Shown: in pieces, positions 1 through 5,481 of the stretch | Layout of the letters: every line of letters starts with the position of its first letter | Position numbering within the stretch: position 1 is the stretch's first letter | Assembly (NCBI RefSeq): GCF_018260405.1 | Contig: NZ_JAGLBG010000075.1 | Location: 1 to 5,481, forward strand | DNA from: Deinococcus sp. | GTDB taxonomy: Bacteria; Deinococcota; Deinococci; Deinococcales; Deinococcaceae | Length of the DNA stretch: 5,481 nucleotides | Direction: 5' to 3' | The notes under the pieces: model-generated | Told to the model about the DNA's origin: nothing | Databases searched by the model: none | Seen by the model: the letters and a program-made list of their open reading frames with translations, nothing else | Position numbers and translations under genes: made by a program

Positions 1-1
1 C

Positions 2-2557
2 AACCCCCTCAAGATGCGCGGCCTGCCGGTGGTGCCCGAGCTGACCCCCGAGTTCTACGGCCTCTCGGAAGCCGACTTGCAGGAGCAGGTACAGGACGGC
101 CCCTTTAGCGGCCCGCTGCGCGACGTGATCGGGCAGTTGCACGACACCTACTGCGGCAGCATCGGCTTCGAGTACAACTACCTGCCCGCAAACGAGCGCC
201 AGTGGTTCCAAGAGCGCCTGGAAAGCAGCCGGGGCCAGGGCCGCTACGCCTTTAGCAACGAAGAAAAACACCGTCTGATGAACAAGCTCAACGCTGCCGA
301 GGGGCTGGAACTGTACCTCAAGAACAAGTACCCCGGTGCCAAGCGTTTCGGTTTGGAGGGCGGCGAGAGCTTTATTCCATTGATGGACCGCATCATCCAG
401 CAGGCCGGGGCCAGGTACGGCGTCAAGGAAGTCGTGATCGGGATGGCGCACCGTGGTCGCCTGAACACGCTGGTTAACATCTTCGGCAAGCCCAGCAGCG
501 TGCTGTTCGACGAGTTCGATGGCAAGAAGAAACTGAGCGACGACCCCGACGTGGCGGGCGACGTGAAGTATCACATGGGCTATTCCAGCGACGTGAAAAC
601 GGTGGGCGGCCCCATGCACCTGGCGATGGCCTTCAACCCCAGTCACCTAGAACTCGTCTCGCCGGTGGTTCACGGCAGCGTGCGGGCCCGCCAGGATCGC
701 CGGGGCGACAGCAAGCGCACCGACGTGCTGCCCATCACCATTCACGGCGACGCCGCTGTGTCCGGGCAGGGCGTGGTTATGGAAACGCTGAACCTCTCGC
801 GTCTGCGGGGCTTCGCCACCGGCGGCGCGGTGCGCATTGTGATCAACAACCAGATCGGCTTTACCATTTCTGACCCGCGCGACACCCGCAGCAGCCGCTA
901 CTGCACCGACATTGCCAAGGTCGCCAACGCGCCCGTGCTGCACGTCAACGGTGATGACCCCGAGGCGGTGGCCTTCAGCGGTGACGTGGCCCTGGCCTAC
1001 CGCCAGGAATTCGGCAAGGACGTATTTATCGACCTGATCTGCTTCCGGCGCAACGGCCACAACGAGAGCGACGAGCCGCGCATGACCCAGCCGATCATGT
1101 ACCGCGAGATCGACCAGCACCCCGGCACCCGCGCACTGTACGCCGCCAAGCTAGAACAAGAAGGCGTGTTGCAGCCCGGCGAGGGTGAGAGGCTGGTGAA
1201 TGACTTCCGCGACCGCCTGGACCGTGGCGAAACGGTGGTCGAGGAAATCGAGAACCTGGAGCAGAGTAAGCTGGCCGTGGACTGGAGCAGTTACACCGAC
1301 ACCCACTGGACTGATGACACCAGCACCGCCGTGCCACGCGAAAAACTCGAAGAGCTGGGCACCAAACTGGCGACGGTGCCGCAAGGCTTTACCGTTCACC
1401 GCACCATTGACCGCACCGTCATGAAACCCCGCGCAGCGATGGCGAAGGGTGAGCAGCCGCTCGACTGGGGGATGGGCGAAATGCTGGCCTACGCGACTCT
1501 GCTCGACGAGGGCTACGGCGTGCGCCTGGTCGGGCAGGACTCGGGGCGCGGCACTTTTGTGCACCGTCACGCCGTGCTGCATAACCAGAATGCCCAGGAC
1601 CCCATGAACGAGGACTACATGGCGCTGGCGAACCTTTCGGACGATCAGGGCCGCGTGGAAGTGATCGACAGCACACTCTCGGAAGAAGCGGTCATGGCCT
1701 TTGAATACGGCTTTTCGACCAGCGAACCCAAGGCCCTGGTCGCCTGGGAAGCCCAGTTTGGTGACTTTGCCAACGGTGCCCAGGCCGTGATCGACCAGTT
1801 CATCAGCGCGGGCGAAAGCAAGTGGCAGCGCCTCTCGGGCCTGACGCTGCTGCTGCCCCACGGCTACGAGGGCGCAGGCCCCGAGCACAGCAGCGCCCGC
1901 CTGGAACGCTACTTGCAACTGTGCGCCCAGAACAACATGCAGGTCGTGGTGCCCAGCAGCGCCGCGCAGATTTTCCACCTGCTGCGCCGTCAGGTTCTGC
2001 GCCCTTACCGCAAGCCCCTCATCGTCATGACCCCCAAGAGCCTGCTGCGTAACAAGCTCGCCATGAGTCCGCTGAGCGATCTGTACGACGGGCAATTCAA
2101 TGAGGTGATCGGCGACGCCGGGGTGCAGGGTGCCCGCCGCGTGGTTATCAGCAGCGGCAAGCTGCACTGGGAACTGACCGAGGCCCGTGACAAGGACAAG
2201 GAAGGTTACGCGGGCACGGCGCTGGTGCGTCTGGAGCAGCTCTACCCGTTCCCGAGTGACAAACTCCGCGCCGAACTCGCCCGGCACCCCGGCGCACAGG
2301 TGGTCTGGGCGCAAGAAGAACCCGAGAATCAGGGCGCGTGGCTGATGATCTGGGAAGACCTCGAAAAGAGCCTGCAACCCGGCCAGCAGCTGACCCATGC
2401 CAGTCGCGCCCGCAGCGCCAGCACCGCTACCGGATACGCCAGCGTGCACGCCAAGGAGCAGGCCGCCGTGATCGCGGGGGCACTGGGTGAACCCGTTAAG
2501 CATGAGGTCGTGCAGGAGCAAAAGGAATTGGCGGTCGAGGCCCAGCAAGAAGGCTGA
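2..2557 (+). CDS. sucA: 2-oxoglutarate dehydrogenase E1 component (SucA), 5' end outside window
   Basis: This is the thiamine-diphosphate-dependent E1 subunit of the cytoplasmic 2-oxoglutarate dehydrogenase complex. It decarboxylates 2-oxoglutarate in the TCA cycle and passes the succinyl group to the lipoyl arm of E2. The frame is open to the left edge: codons for N-P-L-K precede the first Met (base 14), there is no ribosome binding site, and by comparison with E. coli SucA roughly 100-115 N-terminal residues are missing, so that Met is internal. Counting from it, visible family motifs are GMAHRGRLN (143-151), KYHMG (185-189), AFNPSHLE (206-213), HGDAAVSGQG (244-253) and NNQIGFT (278-284). 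The transketolase-type half carries QDSGRGTF (508-515), GYEGAGPEHSSARLER (617-632) and EEPENQGAW (768-776). H146, H187 and H202 align with E. coli active-site His260, His298 and His313. No frameshift is seen. A strong terminator follows and sucB does not. Confidence 0.97.
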   Translation, partial: NPLKMRGLPVVPELTPEFYGLSEADLQEQVQDGPFSGPLRDVIGQLHDTYCGSIGFEYNYLPANERQWFQERLESSRGQGRYAFSNEEKHRLMNKLNAAEGLELYLKNKYPGAKRFGLEGGESFIPLMDRIIQQAGARYGVKEVVIGMAHRGRLNTLVNIFGKPSSVLFDEFDGKKKLSDDPDVAGDVKYHMGYSSDVKTVGGPMHLAMAFNPSHLELVSPVVHGSVRARQDRRGDSKRTDVLPITIHGDAAVSGQGVVMETLNLSRLRGFATGGAVRIVINNQIGFTISDPRDTRSSRYCTDIAKVANAPVLHVNGDDPEAVAFSGDVALAYRQEFGKDVFIDLICFRRNGHNESDEPRMTQPIMYREIDQHPGTRALYAAKLEQEGVLQPGEGERLVNDFRDRLDRGETVVEEIENLEQSKLAVDWSSYTDTHWTDDTSTAVPREKLEELGTKLATVPQGFTVHRTIDRTVMKPRAAMAKGEQPLDWGMGEMLAYATLLDEGYGVRLVGQDSGRGTFVHRHAVLHNQNAQDPMNEDYMALANLSDDQGRVEVIDSTLSEEAVMAFEYGFSTSEPKALVAWEAQFGDFANGAQAVIDQFISAGESKWQRLSGLTLLLPHGYEGAGPEHSSARLERYLQLCAQNNMQVVVPSSAAQIFHLLRRQVLRPYRKPLIVMTPKSLLRNKLAMSPLSDLYDGQFNEVIGDAGVQGARRVVISSGKLHWELTEARDKDKEGYAGTALVRLEQLYPFPSDKLRAELARHPGAQVVWAQEEPENQGAWLMIWEDLEKSLQPGQQLTHASRARSASTATGYASVHAKEQAAVIAGALGEPVKHEVVQEQKELAVEAQQEG

Positions 2558-2581
2558 ATACTGCTCGGCTTAACTCTATAT

Positions 2582-2608
2582 AAAGCCCCCCAGAGACGGG
2601 GGTTTTTT
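2582..2608 (+). terminator. Intrinsic terminator of sucA
   Basis: A five-pair C/G stem (2586-2590 with 2598-2602) closes a seven-base loop, CAGAGAC. It extends outward through a G-U pair and three A-T pairs (2582-2585 with 2603-2606), and six T follow the G run directly. It begins 24 bases after the sucA stop codon. On the opposite strand the hairpin is followed only by CTTTA, so it should work mainly rightward. Confidence 0.9.
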
Positions 2609-2639
2609 GCTCATGCTTGCGGGCGGCGCTGAATTTCTT

Positions 2640-2649
2640 ATCCGGACTG
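2640..2649. repeat. Left flanking direct repeat (putative target-site duplication)
   Basis: ATCCGGACTG lies immediately outside the left terminal inverted repeat of the element. An identical ten-base copy lies immediately outside the right one at 2814-2823. Perfect abutment on both sides is what a transposition duplication would leave. Confidence 0.75.
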
Positions 2650-2667
2650 CAGGGCAACCGCAAAGTC
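2650..2667 (+). repeat. Left terminal inverted repeat of the MITE-like element
   Basis: This 18-bp arm matches the reverse complement of 2796-2813 at every position. Identity ends sharply at both ends: the next bases inward (2668-2670 against 2793-2795) do not pair. Confidence 0.85.
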
Positions 2668-2688
2668 GGAGACTGCATAACATTTGAT

Positions 2689-2718
2689 AAGTAGCCAGTA
2701 AGCAGGCTGGCTATTTTT
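2689..2718 (+). terminator. Terminator-like hairpin inside the MITE-like element
   Basis: TAGCCAG (2692-2698) pairs perfectly with CTGGCTA (2707-2713) around the eight-base loop TAAGCAGG. The stem can extend through a G-U and two A-T pairs (2689-2691 with 2714-2716). A run of five T (2714-2718) follows the core stem. It faces the same way as sucA and lies about 130 bases past that gene, so it may act as a backup terminator or shield the downstream region from rightward readthrough. Being internal to the element, it would travel with it. Confidence 0.6.
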
Positions 2719-2795
2719 ACTGTATCCATCGGCCAAATACTCTCGGCATGGCGAAGCGTGATTTTCAAACGAAAAGTTTCACTTTACATTTGAGG

Positions 2796-2813
2796 GACTT
2801 TGCGGTTGCCCTG
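2796..2813 (-). repeat. Right terminal inverted repeat of the MITE-like element
   Basis: GACTTTGCGGTTGCCCTG is the exact reverse complement of the left arm at 2650-2667 and is followed at once by the second copy of the ten-base flanking repeat. Confidence 0.85.
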
Positions 2814-2823
2814 ATCCGGACTG
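2814..2823. repeat. Right flanking direct repeat (putative target-site duplication)
   Basis: ATCCGGACTG is identical to 2640-2649 and abuts the right terminal inverted repeat. It is also the start of a longer local repeat at 2814-2843, so the target itself seems to have been a repeat-rich spot. Confidence 0.75.
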
Positions 2824-2843
2824 CCGGGTAATACGGACTGCCG
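2814..2843. repeat. Imperfect 17-bp-period repeat (two units)
   Basis: ATCCGGACTGCCG (2814-2826) recurs as ATACGGACTGCCG (2831-2843) with one mismatch in 13, at a period of 17 bases. The segment also contains TCCG and CGGA arms that could fold locally. Its function is unknown. It could be a fragment of a dispersed intergenic repeat of the kind known in Deinococcus, but this cannot be tested from one window. Confidence 0.5.
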
Positions 2844-2892
2844 CTCCATTGCGCTACACTCGGGAAGGGCGCCGCCTGCGGCTGCACACCGC

Positions 2893-2935
2893 AAAACCCG
2901 TCTGTCGCAACTATCCGAGCTGACTCGTAGACGGG
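2893..2935 (-). terminator. Candidate terminator of the response regulator gene
   Basis: Read leftward, CCCGTCT (2935-2929) pairs perfectly with AGACGGG (2903-2897), and four T follow (2896-2893). It starts 12 bases past the stop codon of the leftward gene. The 25-base loop is long but holds a small inner stem, CGAG/CTCG. The T tract is short, so this is a moderate rather than a strong terminator. Confidence 0.5.
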
Positions 2936-2947
2936 GCATGTACCGGT

Positions 2948-3982
2948 TCAGTCGAAGTCCACCGTCCACCACGCTTCGCGCTGGGCGGCGAGGCGGGCGC
3001 GGGGGTCGTTCATGCTTTCCAGGGCAGCGGTCAGGCCCTGCCAATCCTGCTCACTCATGGGGTCGATGCTCAGCGCCCGCTGGTAGAATTGCGCGGCTTC
3101 CTTGGGTTTACCCGCAGTAATCGCCGCCTGCGCCGACACGCCCAGTAGGCTCATCTGGGTCTGTTCGAGCCGGGCGCGGACATCGTCGACCCACGGGCTG
3201 TCGGCTCCGGGCAAAAAGGTGCCGTATTGGCTGACCAGTTCCTTGAGTTCCTCGAAACCCAGGCTGCCCTGCTCGGCCTGTCCGGCCAGCAGTTCGTATC
3301 GCTGCACGTCGTAGTCGGGTTTCAGATCGTCGGCCAGGGCATATTTGCGGTTCTGGCTGACGACCGCCTCGTTGTTCAGGCTTTTGCGCAGGCGGTGCAG
3401 CGTCGTGTGAAACAGGCTGCTGGCCCGCGACTCGTCCTTCTCGGGCCACAGCGCCTCGGCGGCTTCCCAGCTGGTGACTTCCTTGTGTTCCAGCAGGTAG
3501 AAAAACAGTTCCAGCGCCTTGCGGCTGACCCAGGAGACCTGCTGCCGCTGCCAGAACACCTGCGCGGTGCCTAGTGCCTTGGCCTGCGTGCCGCTGTCGG
3601 CCTGCACGTTTAGCCCGCTGCGGCGCATCCGGGCATCGACGGCAGTGGTCAGGTCGGCGGGTGTAAAAGGCTTGGGCAGGTAGTCGTCGGCCCCCAGATT
3701 CATGCCCCGGCGCACGTCGCTGCGCTCGGCGTGGCTGCTTAGCAGAATGAACGGCATGGCCGAAAGGTGGTCGTGGTCGCGAACCTTTTCTAAAAATTCC
3801 AGGCCAGTCATGTAGGGCATGACCACGTCGCTGATAATCAGGTCGGGCGTAAACACCTTCAGCATGTCCAGCGCCTCGACGGGATGGTTGCTGGTTCTCA
3901 CTTCATGTCCGGCGCGAGACAGAATGACGCTGATGAGTTTTACGATGGCGGCGTCGTCGTCGACGACCAGAATGCGCGGCAT
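2948..3982 (-). CDS. Response regulator with REC, SARP-like winged helix and BTAD domains
   Basis: This is a complete 344-residue cytoplasmic two-component regulator. Residues 1-120 form a receiver domain: the opening strand PRILVVDDD supplies acidic D8-D9, ISDVVMP places the phospho-acceptor at D52, LLSSHAE gives the switch residue S82, and YLPKPF gives the conserved K104. Residues about 140-217 resemble the winged-helix DNA-binding domain of SARP-type activators (SRKALELFFYLL, EALWP, LHRLRKSL). Residues about 222-335 match the helical, TPR-like BTAD domain, with a clear TPR-like stretch at AAQFYQRALSIDP (296-308). The ATG at 3982 is the first possible start because an in-frame TAA lies 12 bases upstream; no Shine-Dalgarno is present and translation is probably leaderless. 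No histidine kinase is adjacent in the window. It is divergent from the amidohydrolase gene and may regulate it or itself. The target and signal are unknown. Confidence 0.92.
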   Translation of the reverse strand: MPRILVVDDDAAIVKLISVILSRAGHEVRTSNHPVEALDMLKVFTPDLIISDVVMPYMTGLEFLEKVRDHDHLSAMPFILLSSHAERSDVRRGMNLGADDYLPKPFTPADLTTAVDARMRRSGLNVQADSGTQAKALGTAQVFWQRQQVSWVSRKALELFFYLLEHKEVTSWEAAEALWPEKDESRASSLFHTTLHRLRKSLNNEAVVSQNRKYALADDLKPDYDVQRYELLAGQAEQGSLGFEELKELVSQYGTFLPGADSPWVDDVRARLEQTQMSLLGVSAQAAITAGKPKEAAQFYQRALSIDPMSEQDWQGLTAALESMNDPRARLAAQREAWWTVDFD

Positions 3983-3988
3983 GACAAG

Positions 3989-3994
3989 AGTTTA
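3989..3994 (-). promoter_or_regulatory. Leaderless -10 box of the response regulator gene
   Basis: Read leftward, TAAACT is followed by six bases (CTTGTC) and then the ATG. This matches the TANNNT box that in Deinococcus sits just upstream of leaderless genes, placing the transcript start at the A of the start codon. No purine-rich ribosome binding site lies between, and no good -35 hexamer is seen about 17 bases further upstream (CCGCAT). Confidence 0.6.
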
Positions 3995-4042
3995 TCAGTT
4001 CGCCTAGTCATATGCGGGCTGCCTAATAAACAGTTTCTGACC

Positions 4043-4064
4043 AGCGTCCTGAACGCTCTTCAGG
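4043..4064. promoter_or_regulatory. Overlapping palindromes midway between two divergent starts, possible operator
   Basis: Two interleaved inverted repeats share bases here. AGCGT (4043-4047) pairs with ACGCT (4053-4057), and CCTGAA (4048-4053) pairs with TTCAGG (4059-4064) around CGCTC. The centre of the second lies at 4056, about 74 bases from the response regulator ATG and 72 from the amidohydrolase ATG. If both transcripts are leaderless, this DNA lies upstream of both and is not transcribed from either promoter, which favours a protein-binding site over an RNA switch. The binding protein is unknown. Confidence 0.35.
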
Positions 4065-4115
4065 GAAAAATGATTGAAAAGGCGTAACAATCCTTTATGC
4101 CGTTTGAAAGACTTA

Positions 4116-4121
4116 TAACAT
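4116..4121 (+). promoter_or_regulatory. Leaderless -10 box of the amidohydrolase gene
   Basis: TAACAT is followed by six bases (GACCAC) and then ATG at 4128, the same geometry as the divergent gene. An overlapping TATAAC at 4114-4119 is closer to the -10 consensus and would give a spacing of eight. There is no Shine-Dalgarno at a useful distance; the GAAAG at 4106-4110 is 17 bases away. No clear -35 hexamer is visible. Confidence 0.6.
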
Positions 4122-4127
4122 GACCAC

Positions 4128-5481
4128 ATGATTCCCCCGCTGACAGTGATTCAGGCCCAGATCCTGACCCTCGACGATTCCTGCGCTCAGGCCGAGGCCC
4201 TGCTGGTCGGCGGTGGGCGCGTGCTGGCGGTGGGCACCCGTGAAGAAATTGGGGCCATGGCCCCACGCGCCGAAGTGCTCGATTACCGTGACCTGCTCCT
4301 GACGCCGGGTCTGGCCGACGCCCATATTCACCTCGTGATGTACGGCGCGTCGCTTTCTCAGGTCGAACTGTTCGGCGTGAGCAGCGTTCAGGAGGTGCAG
4401 CGCCGCATTGCCGTGCGGGCGGCCACGACTCCCGCCGGGCAGTGGATTGTCGGGGGCGGTTTTCTGACCAGCGAACTGGGCCTGGAAGGGTACCCGACGG
4501 CGGCGCAACTCGACGAGGTCAGCCCTCATCATCCGGTGCTGCTTCATTCGCGGGATCATCATATGAGCTGGGTGAACTCGGTCGCGCTGAACGCGGCGGG
4601 CGTCACCGAAACCACGCCCGACCCAGAAGGCGGGCATATCATCCGGCCATTGGGGTGCCTTCAGGAAAATGCCCAGGCGCTGGTCTTGAACCAGATGCCC
4701 GAACCGACCGAGGCCGAGTGGCTAGCCGCGGCCAGGGCGGGGGCTGACGATCTGGCGGCGCGGGGGTATGTCAGTGCTCATACGATGGCCTTCGAGGACA
4801 GGGCCGCGCCCTGGGCCTTGCAAACCCTGGCGGCACGCGGCGAACTGCCGCTGCGGGTCTGGGCCTGTGTGCCGCATCAGCGCCTGCATCTGGCCCGCGA
4901 ACTGGGTCTGGGCCTGAATCCCGGGGGGCTATTCCAGTGGGGCGGGGTCAAATTCTTTGCCGATGGGGCGCTGGGAAGCCGTACCGCCTGGCTGCACGCG
5001 CCCGGATTTGCCGACGGCAGCGGCACCGGCATTGCTCTTGACCCGCCCGAGGTGATTTATGAACGCGGGCTGGAGGCGGTTGCCCAGGGCCTGACACCGG
5101 TCACGCACGCCATCGGTGACCGGGCCAATACCGAGGTGCTCAACGTGTATGACAGGTTGCGGCCAGCGGCCCAGGCCCGTGGCATCCGGCTGCGTATCGA
5201 ACATTCCCAGCATCTGCGCCGTGAGGATTTTGCCCGGATGCGGGGCCTAACCAGCAGTGTGCAGCCCCTGCATCTGCTGGCCGACGGCCCCATGATCCGT
5301 GAGTTGCTGCCGCCGCTGGCCGACACCACCTACGCCTTCAGGTCGCTCCGGGAGGCTGGGGCCATTCTCGCGTTCGGCAGTGACGCTCCGGTGGCGAAGC
5401 CGGATTACCGCGCCAACTTTGCCGCCGCCGTTACCCGCCTCGATGAAACAGGGGAGGCTGTGGCCCCCGCCGAAGCCCTGA
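4128..5481 (+). CDS. Amidohydrolase family 3 (YtcJ-like) metallo-hydrolase, 3' end outside window
   Basis: The 451 residues present belong to the Amidohydro_3/YtcJ branch of the amidohydrolase superfamily, TIM-barrel enzymes that hydrolyse C-N bonds. Visible motifs are PGLADAHIHL (60-69) with metal-binding H66 and H68; QWIVGGGF (105-112); SRDHHMSWVNSVAL (141-154); VKFFADGALGSRTAWL (274-289), where K275 is the likely carboxylated bridging lysine; THAIGD (326-331) with H327; IEHSQ (357-361) with H359; and FGSDAP (416-421) with D419. The full expected binuclear-site ligand set is thus present, so the enzyme is probably active. No signal peptide is seen. ATG 4128 is the first start after an in-frame TAA at 4116-4118. 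The frame remains open at the right edge, ending around the family's conserved EAL segment, so perhaps 50-90 C-terminal residues are missing. Family members act on varied amides and the substrate cannot be predicted. It is divergent from the response regulator gene. Confidence 0.93.
   Translation, partial: MIPPLTVIQAQILTLDDSCAQAEALLVGGGRVLAVGTREEIGAMAPRAEVLDYRDLLLTPGLADAHIHLVMYGASLSQVELFGVSSVQEVQRRIAVRAATTPAGQWIVGGGFLTSELGLEGYPTAAQLDEVSPHHPVLLHSRDHHMSWVNSVALNAAGVTETTPDPEGGHIIRPLGCLQENAQALVLNQMPEPTEAEWLAAARAGADDLAARGYVSAHTMAFEDRAAPWALQTLAARGELPLRVWACVPHQRLHLARELGLGLNPGGLFQWGGVKFFADGALGSRTAWLHAPGFADGSGTGIALDPPEVIYERGLEAVAQGLTPVTHAIGDRANTEVLNVYDRLRPAAQARGIRLRIEHSQHLRREDFARMRGLTSSVQPLHLLADGPMIRELLPPLADTTYAFRSLREAGAILAFGSDAPVAKPDYRANFAAAVTRLDETGEAVAPAEAL

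Larger units (their letters stand above)
2650..2813. mobile_element. MITE-like non-autonomous element, 164 bp
   Basis: The element is bounded by perfect 18-bp terminal inverted repeats: CAGGGCAACCGCAAAGTC at 2650-2667 and its exact reverse complement at 2796-2813. It is flanked on both sides by identical ten-base direct repeats (2640-2649 and 2814-2823). The interior (2668-2795) is visibly more AT-rich than its surroundings and encodes no plausible protein or transposase, so any movement would depend on a transposase supplied elsewhere. A ten-base duplication is compatible with IS4-family transposases, among others, but the parent IS cannot be named from this window. The interior also holds a terminator-like hairpin (2689-2718) and a weak imperfect hairpin (GTGA 2758-2761 with TCAC 2779-2782, enclosing TTTTC/GAAAA). 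The structure is seen directly; mobility is inferred. Confidence 0.75.
2558..2947. other. Convergent intergenic region carrying terminators and a MITE-like insertion
   Basis: About 390 bp lie between the stop codons of the convergent sucA and response regulator genes. I find no credible gene here: open frames are short, lack start signals and run across the repeats. From left to right it holds the sucA terminator, about 30 bp with no recognised signal (2609-2639), a 164-bp inverted-repeat element with flanking duplications (2640-2823), a short 17-bp-period repeat (2814-2843), a GC-rich segment with no clear function (2844-2892), and a terminator candidate for the leftward gene (2893-2935). 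Confidence 0.8.

Noticed and set aside
647..1120. Minus-strand open frame of 157 codons inside sucA
   Set aside because: It is a shadow of the sucA reading frame with no recognisable domain or start signal.
1151..2548. Long open frame (465 codons) on the minus strand opposite sucA
   Set aside because: It lies wholly antisense to strongly conserved sucA coding sequence. Its residue make-up, rich in H, A, V, L, Q and G, is typical of the antisense reading of GC-rich codons, and no family motifs are seen.
2496..2768. Minus-strand open frame of 90 codons across the sucA 3' end and the intergenic region
   Set aside because: It runs through the sucA terminator and half of the inverted-repeat element, overlaps the conserved sucA end, and has no ribosome binding site or recognisable product.
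2872..2883. GCCGC/GCGGC palindrome
   Set aside because: The loop of only two bases and the lack of a T tract make it an unlikely terminator; short GC palindromes are expected by chance in this composition.
3227..3574. Plus-strand open frame of 115 codons opposite the response regulator
   Set aside because: It is antisense to the conserved winged-helix and BTAD region and shows no independent coding signature.
4070..4087. Five-codon ORF after an AGGGA sequence in the divergent promoter region
   Set aside because: It is too short to support, and it lies upstream of the predicted transcript start of the amidohydrolase.
4074..4101. TTGAAA (4074-4079) with TATGCC (4096-4101) as an alternative sigma-70 promoter
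   Set aside because: The -35-like box is reasonable but TATGCC is a poor -10, and the resulting leader would lack a ribosome binding site. The leaderless box fits better.
4120..4131. Three-codon ORF (ATG ACC ACA TGA) overlapping the amidohydrolase start
   Set aside because: Its stop overlaps the ATG at 4128 in an ATGA arrangement, but the first ATG lies within the proposed -10 box, so a leaderless transcript would not contain it. Chance is the simpler explanation.

Overview
The window looks like chromosomal DNA from a Deinococcus-type bacterium. It has GC-rich codon use with strong G/C preference at third positions, a 2-oxoglutarate dehydrogenase E1 of the long SucA type, a response regulator fused to a SARP-like winged helix and BTAD domain, and two genes whose starts carry a TANNNT box exactly six bases before the ATG with no Shine-Dalgarno sequence. 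That last arrangement is the leaderless-promoter geometry described for Deinococcus. The genus is an inference from these traits; no database search was possible.

Layout. (1) Bases 2-2557, + strand: the 3' part of sucA, cut at the left edge and followed by a strong intrinsic terminator. (2) Bases 2558-2947: a 390-bp intergenic stretch between two convergent genes. It holds the sucA terminator, a 164-bp non-coding element with perfect 18-bp terminal inverted repeats and perfect 10-bp flanking direct repeats (a MITE-like insertion), a second terminator-like hairpin inside that element, a short 17-bp-period repeat, and a terminator candidate for the leftward gene. (3) Bases 2948-3982, - strand: a complete 344-residue response regulator (REC, winged helix, BTAD). 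(4) Bases 3983-4127: a compact divergent promoter region with two matching -10 boxes and an overlapping palindrome almost exactly midway between the two starts. (5) Bases 4128-5481, + strand: an amidohydrolase of the YtcJ / Amidohydro_3 family, running off the right edge.

The genes do not form one operon. SucA acts in the TCA cycle and ends in its own terminator, with no sucB behind it. The response regulator and the amidohydrolase are divergently transcribed from a short shared region, which is compatible with the regulator controlling its neighbour or itself, but nothing in the sequence proves this. No histidine kinase, RNA gene or CRISPR array was seen. The most interesting items are the MITE-like element with its textbook target duplication and the paired leaderless promoters flanking a central palindrome.
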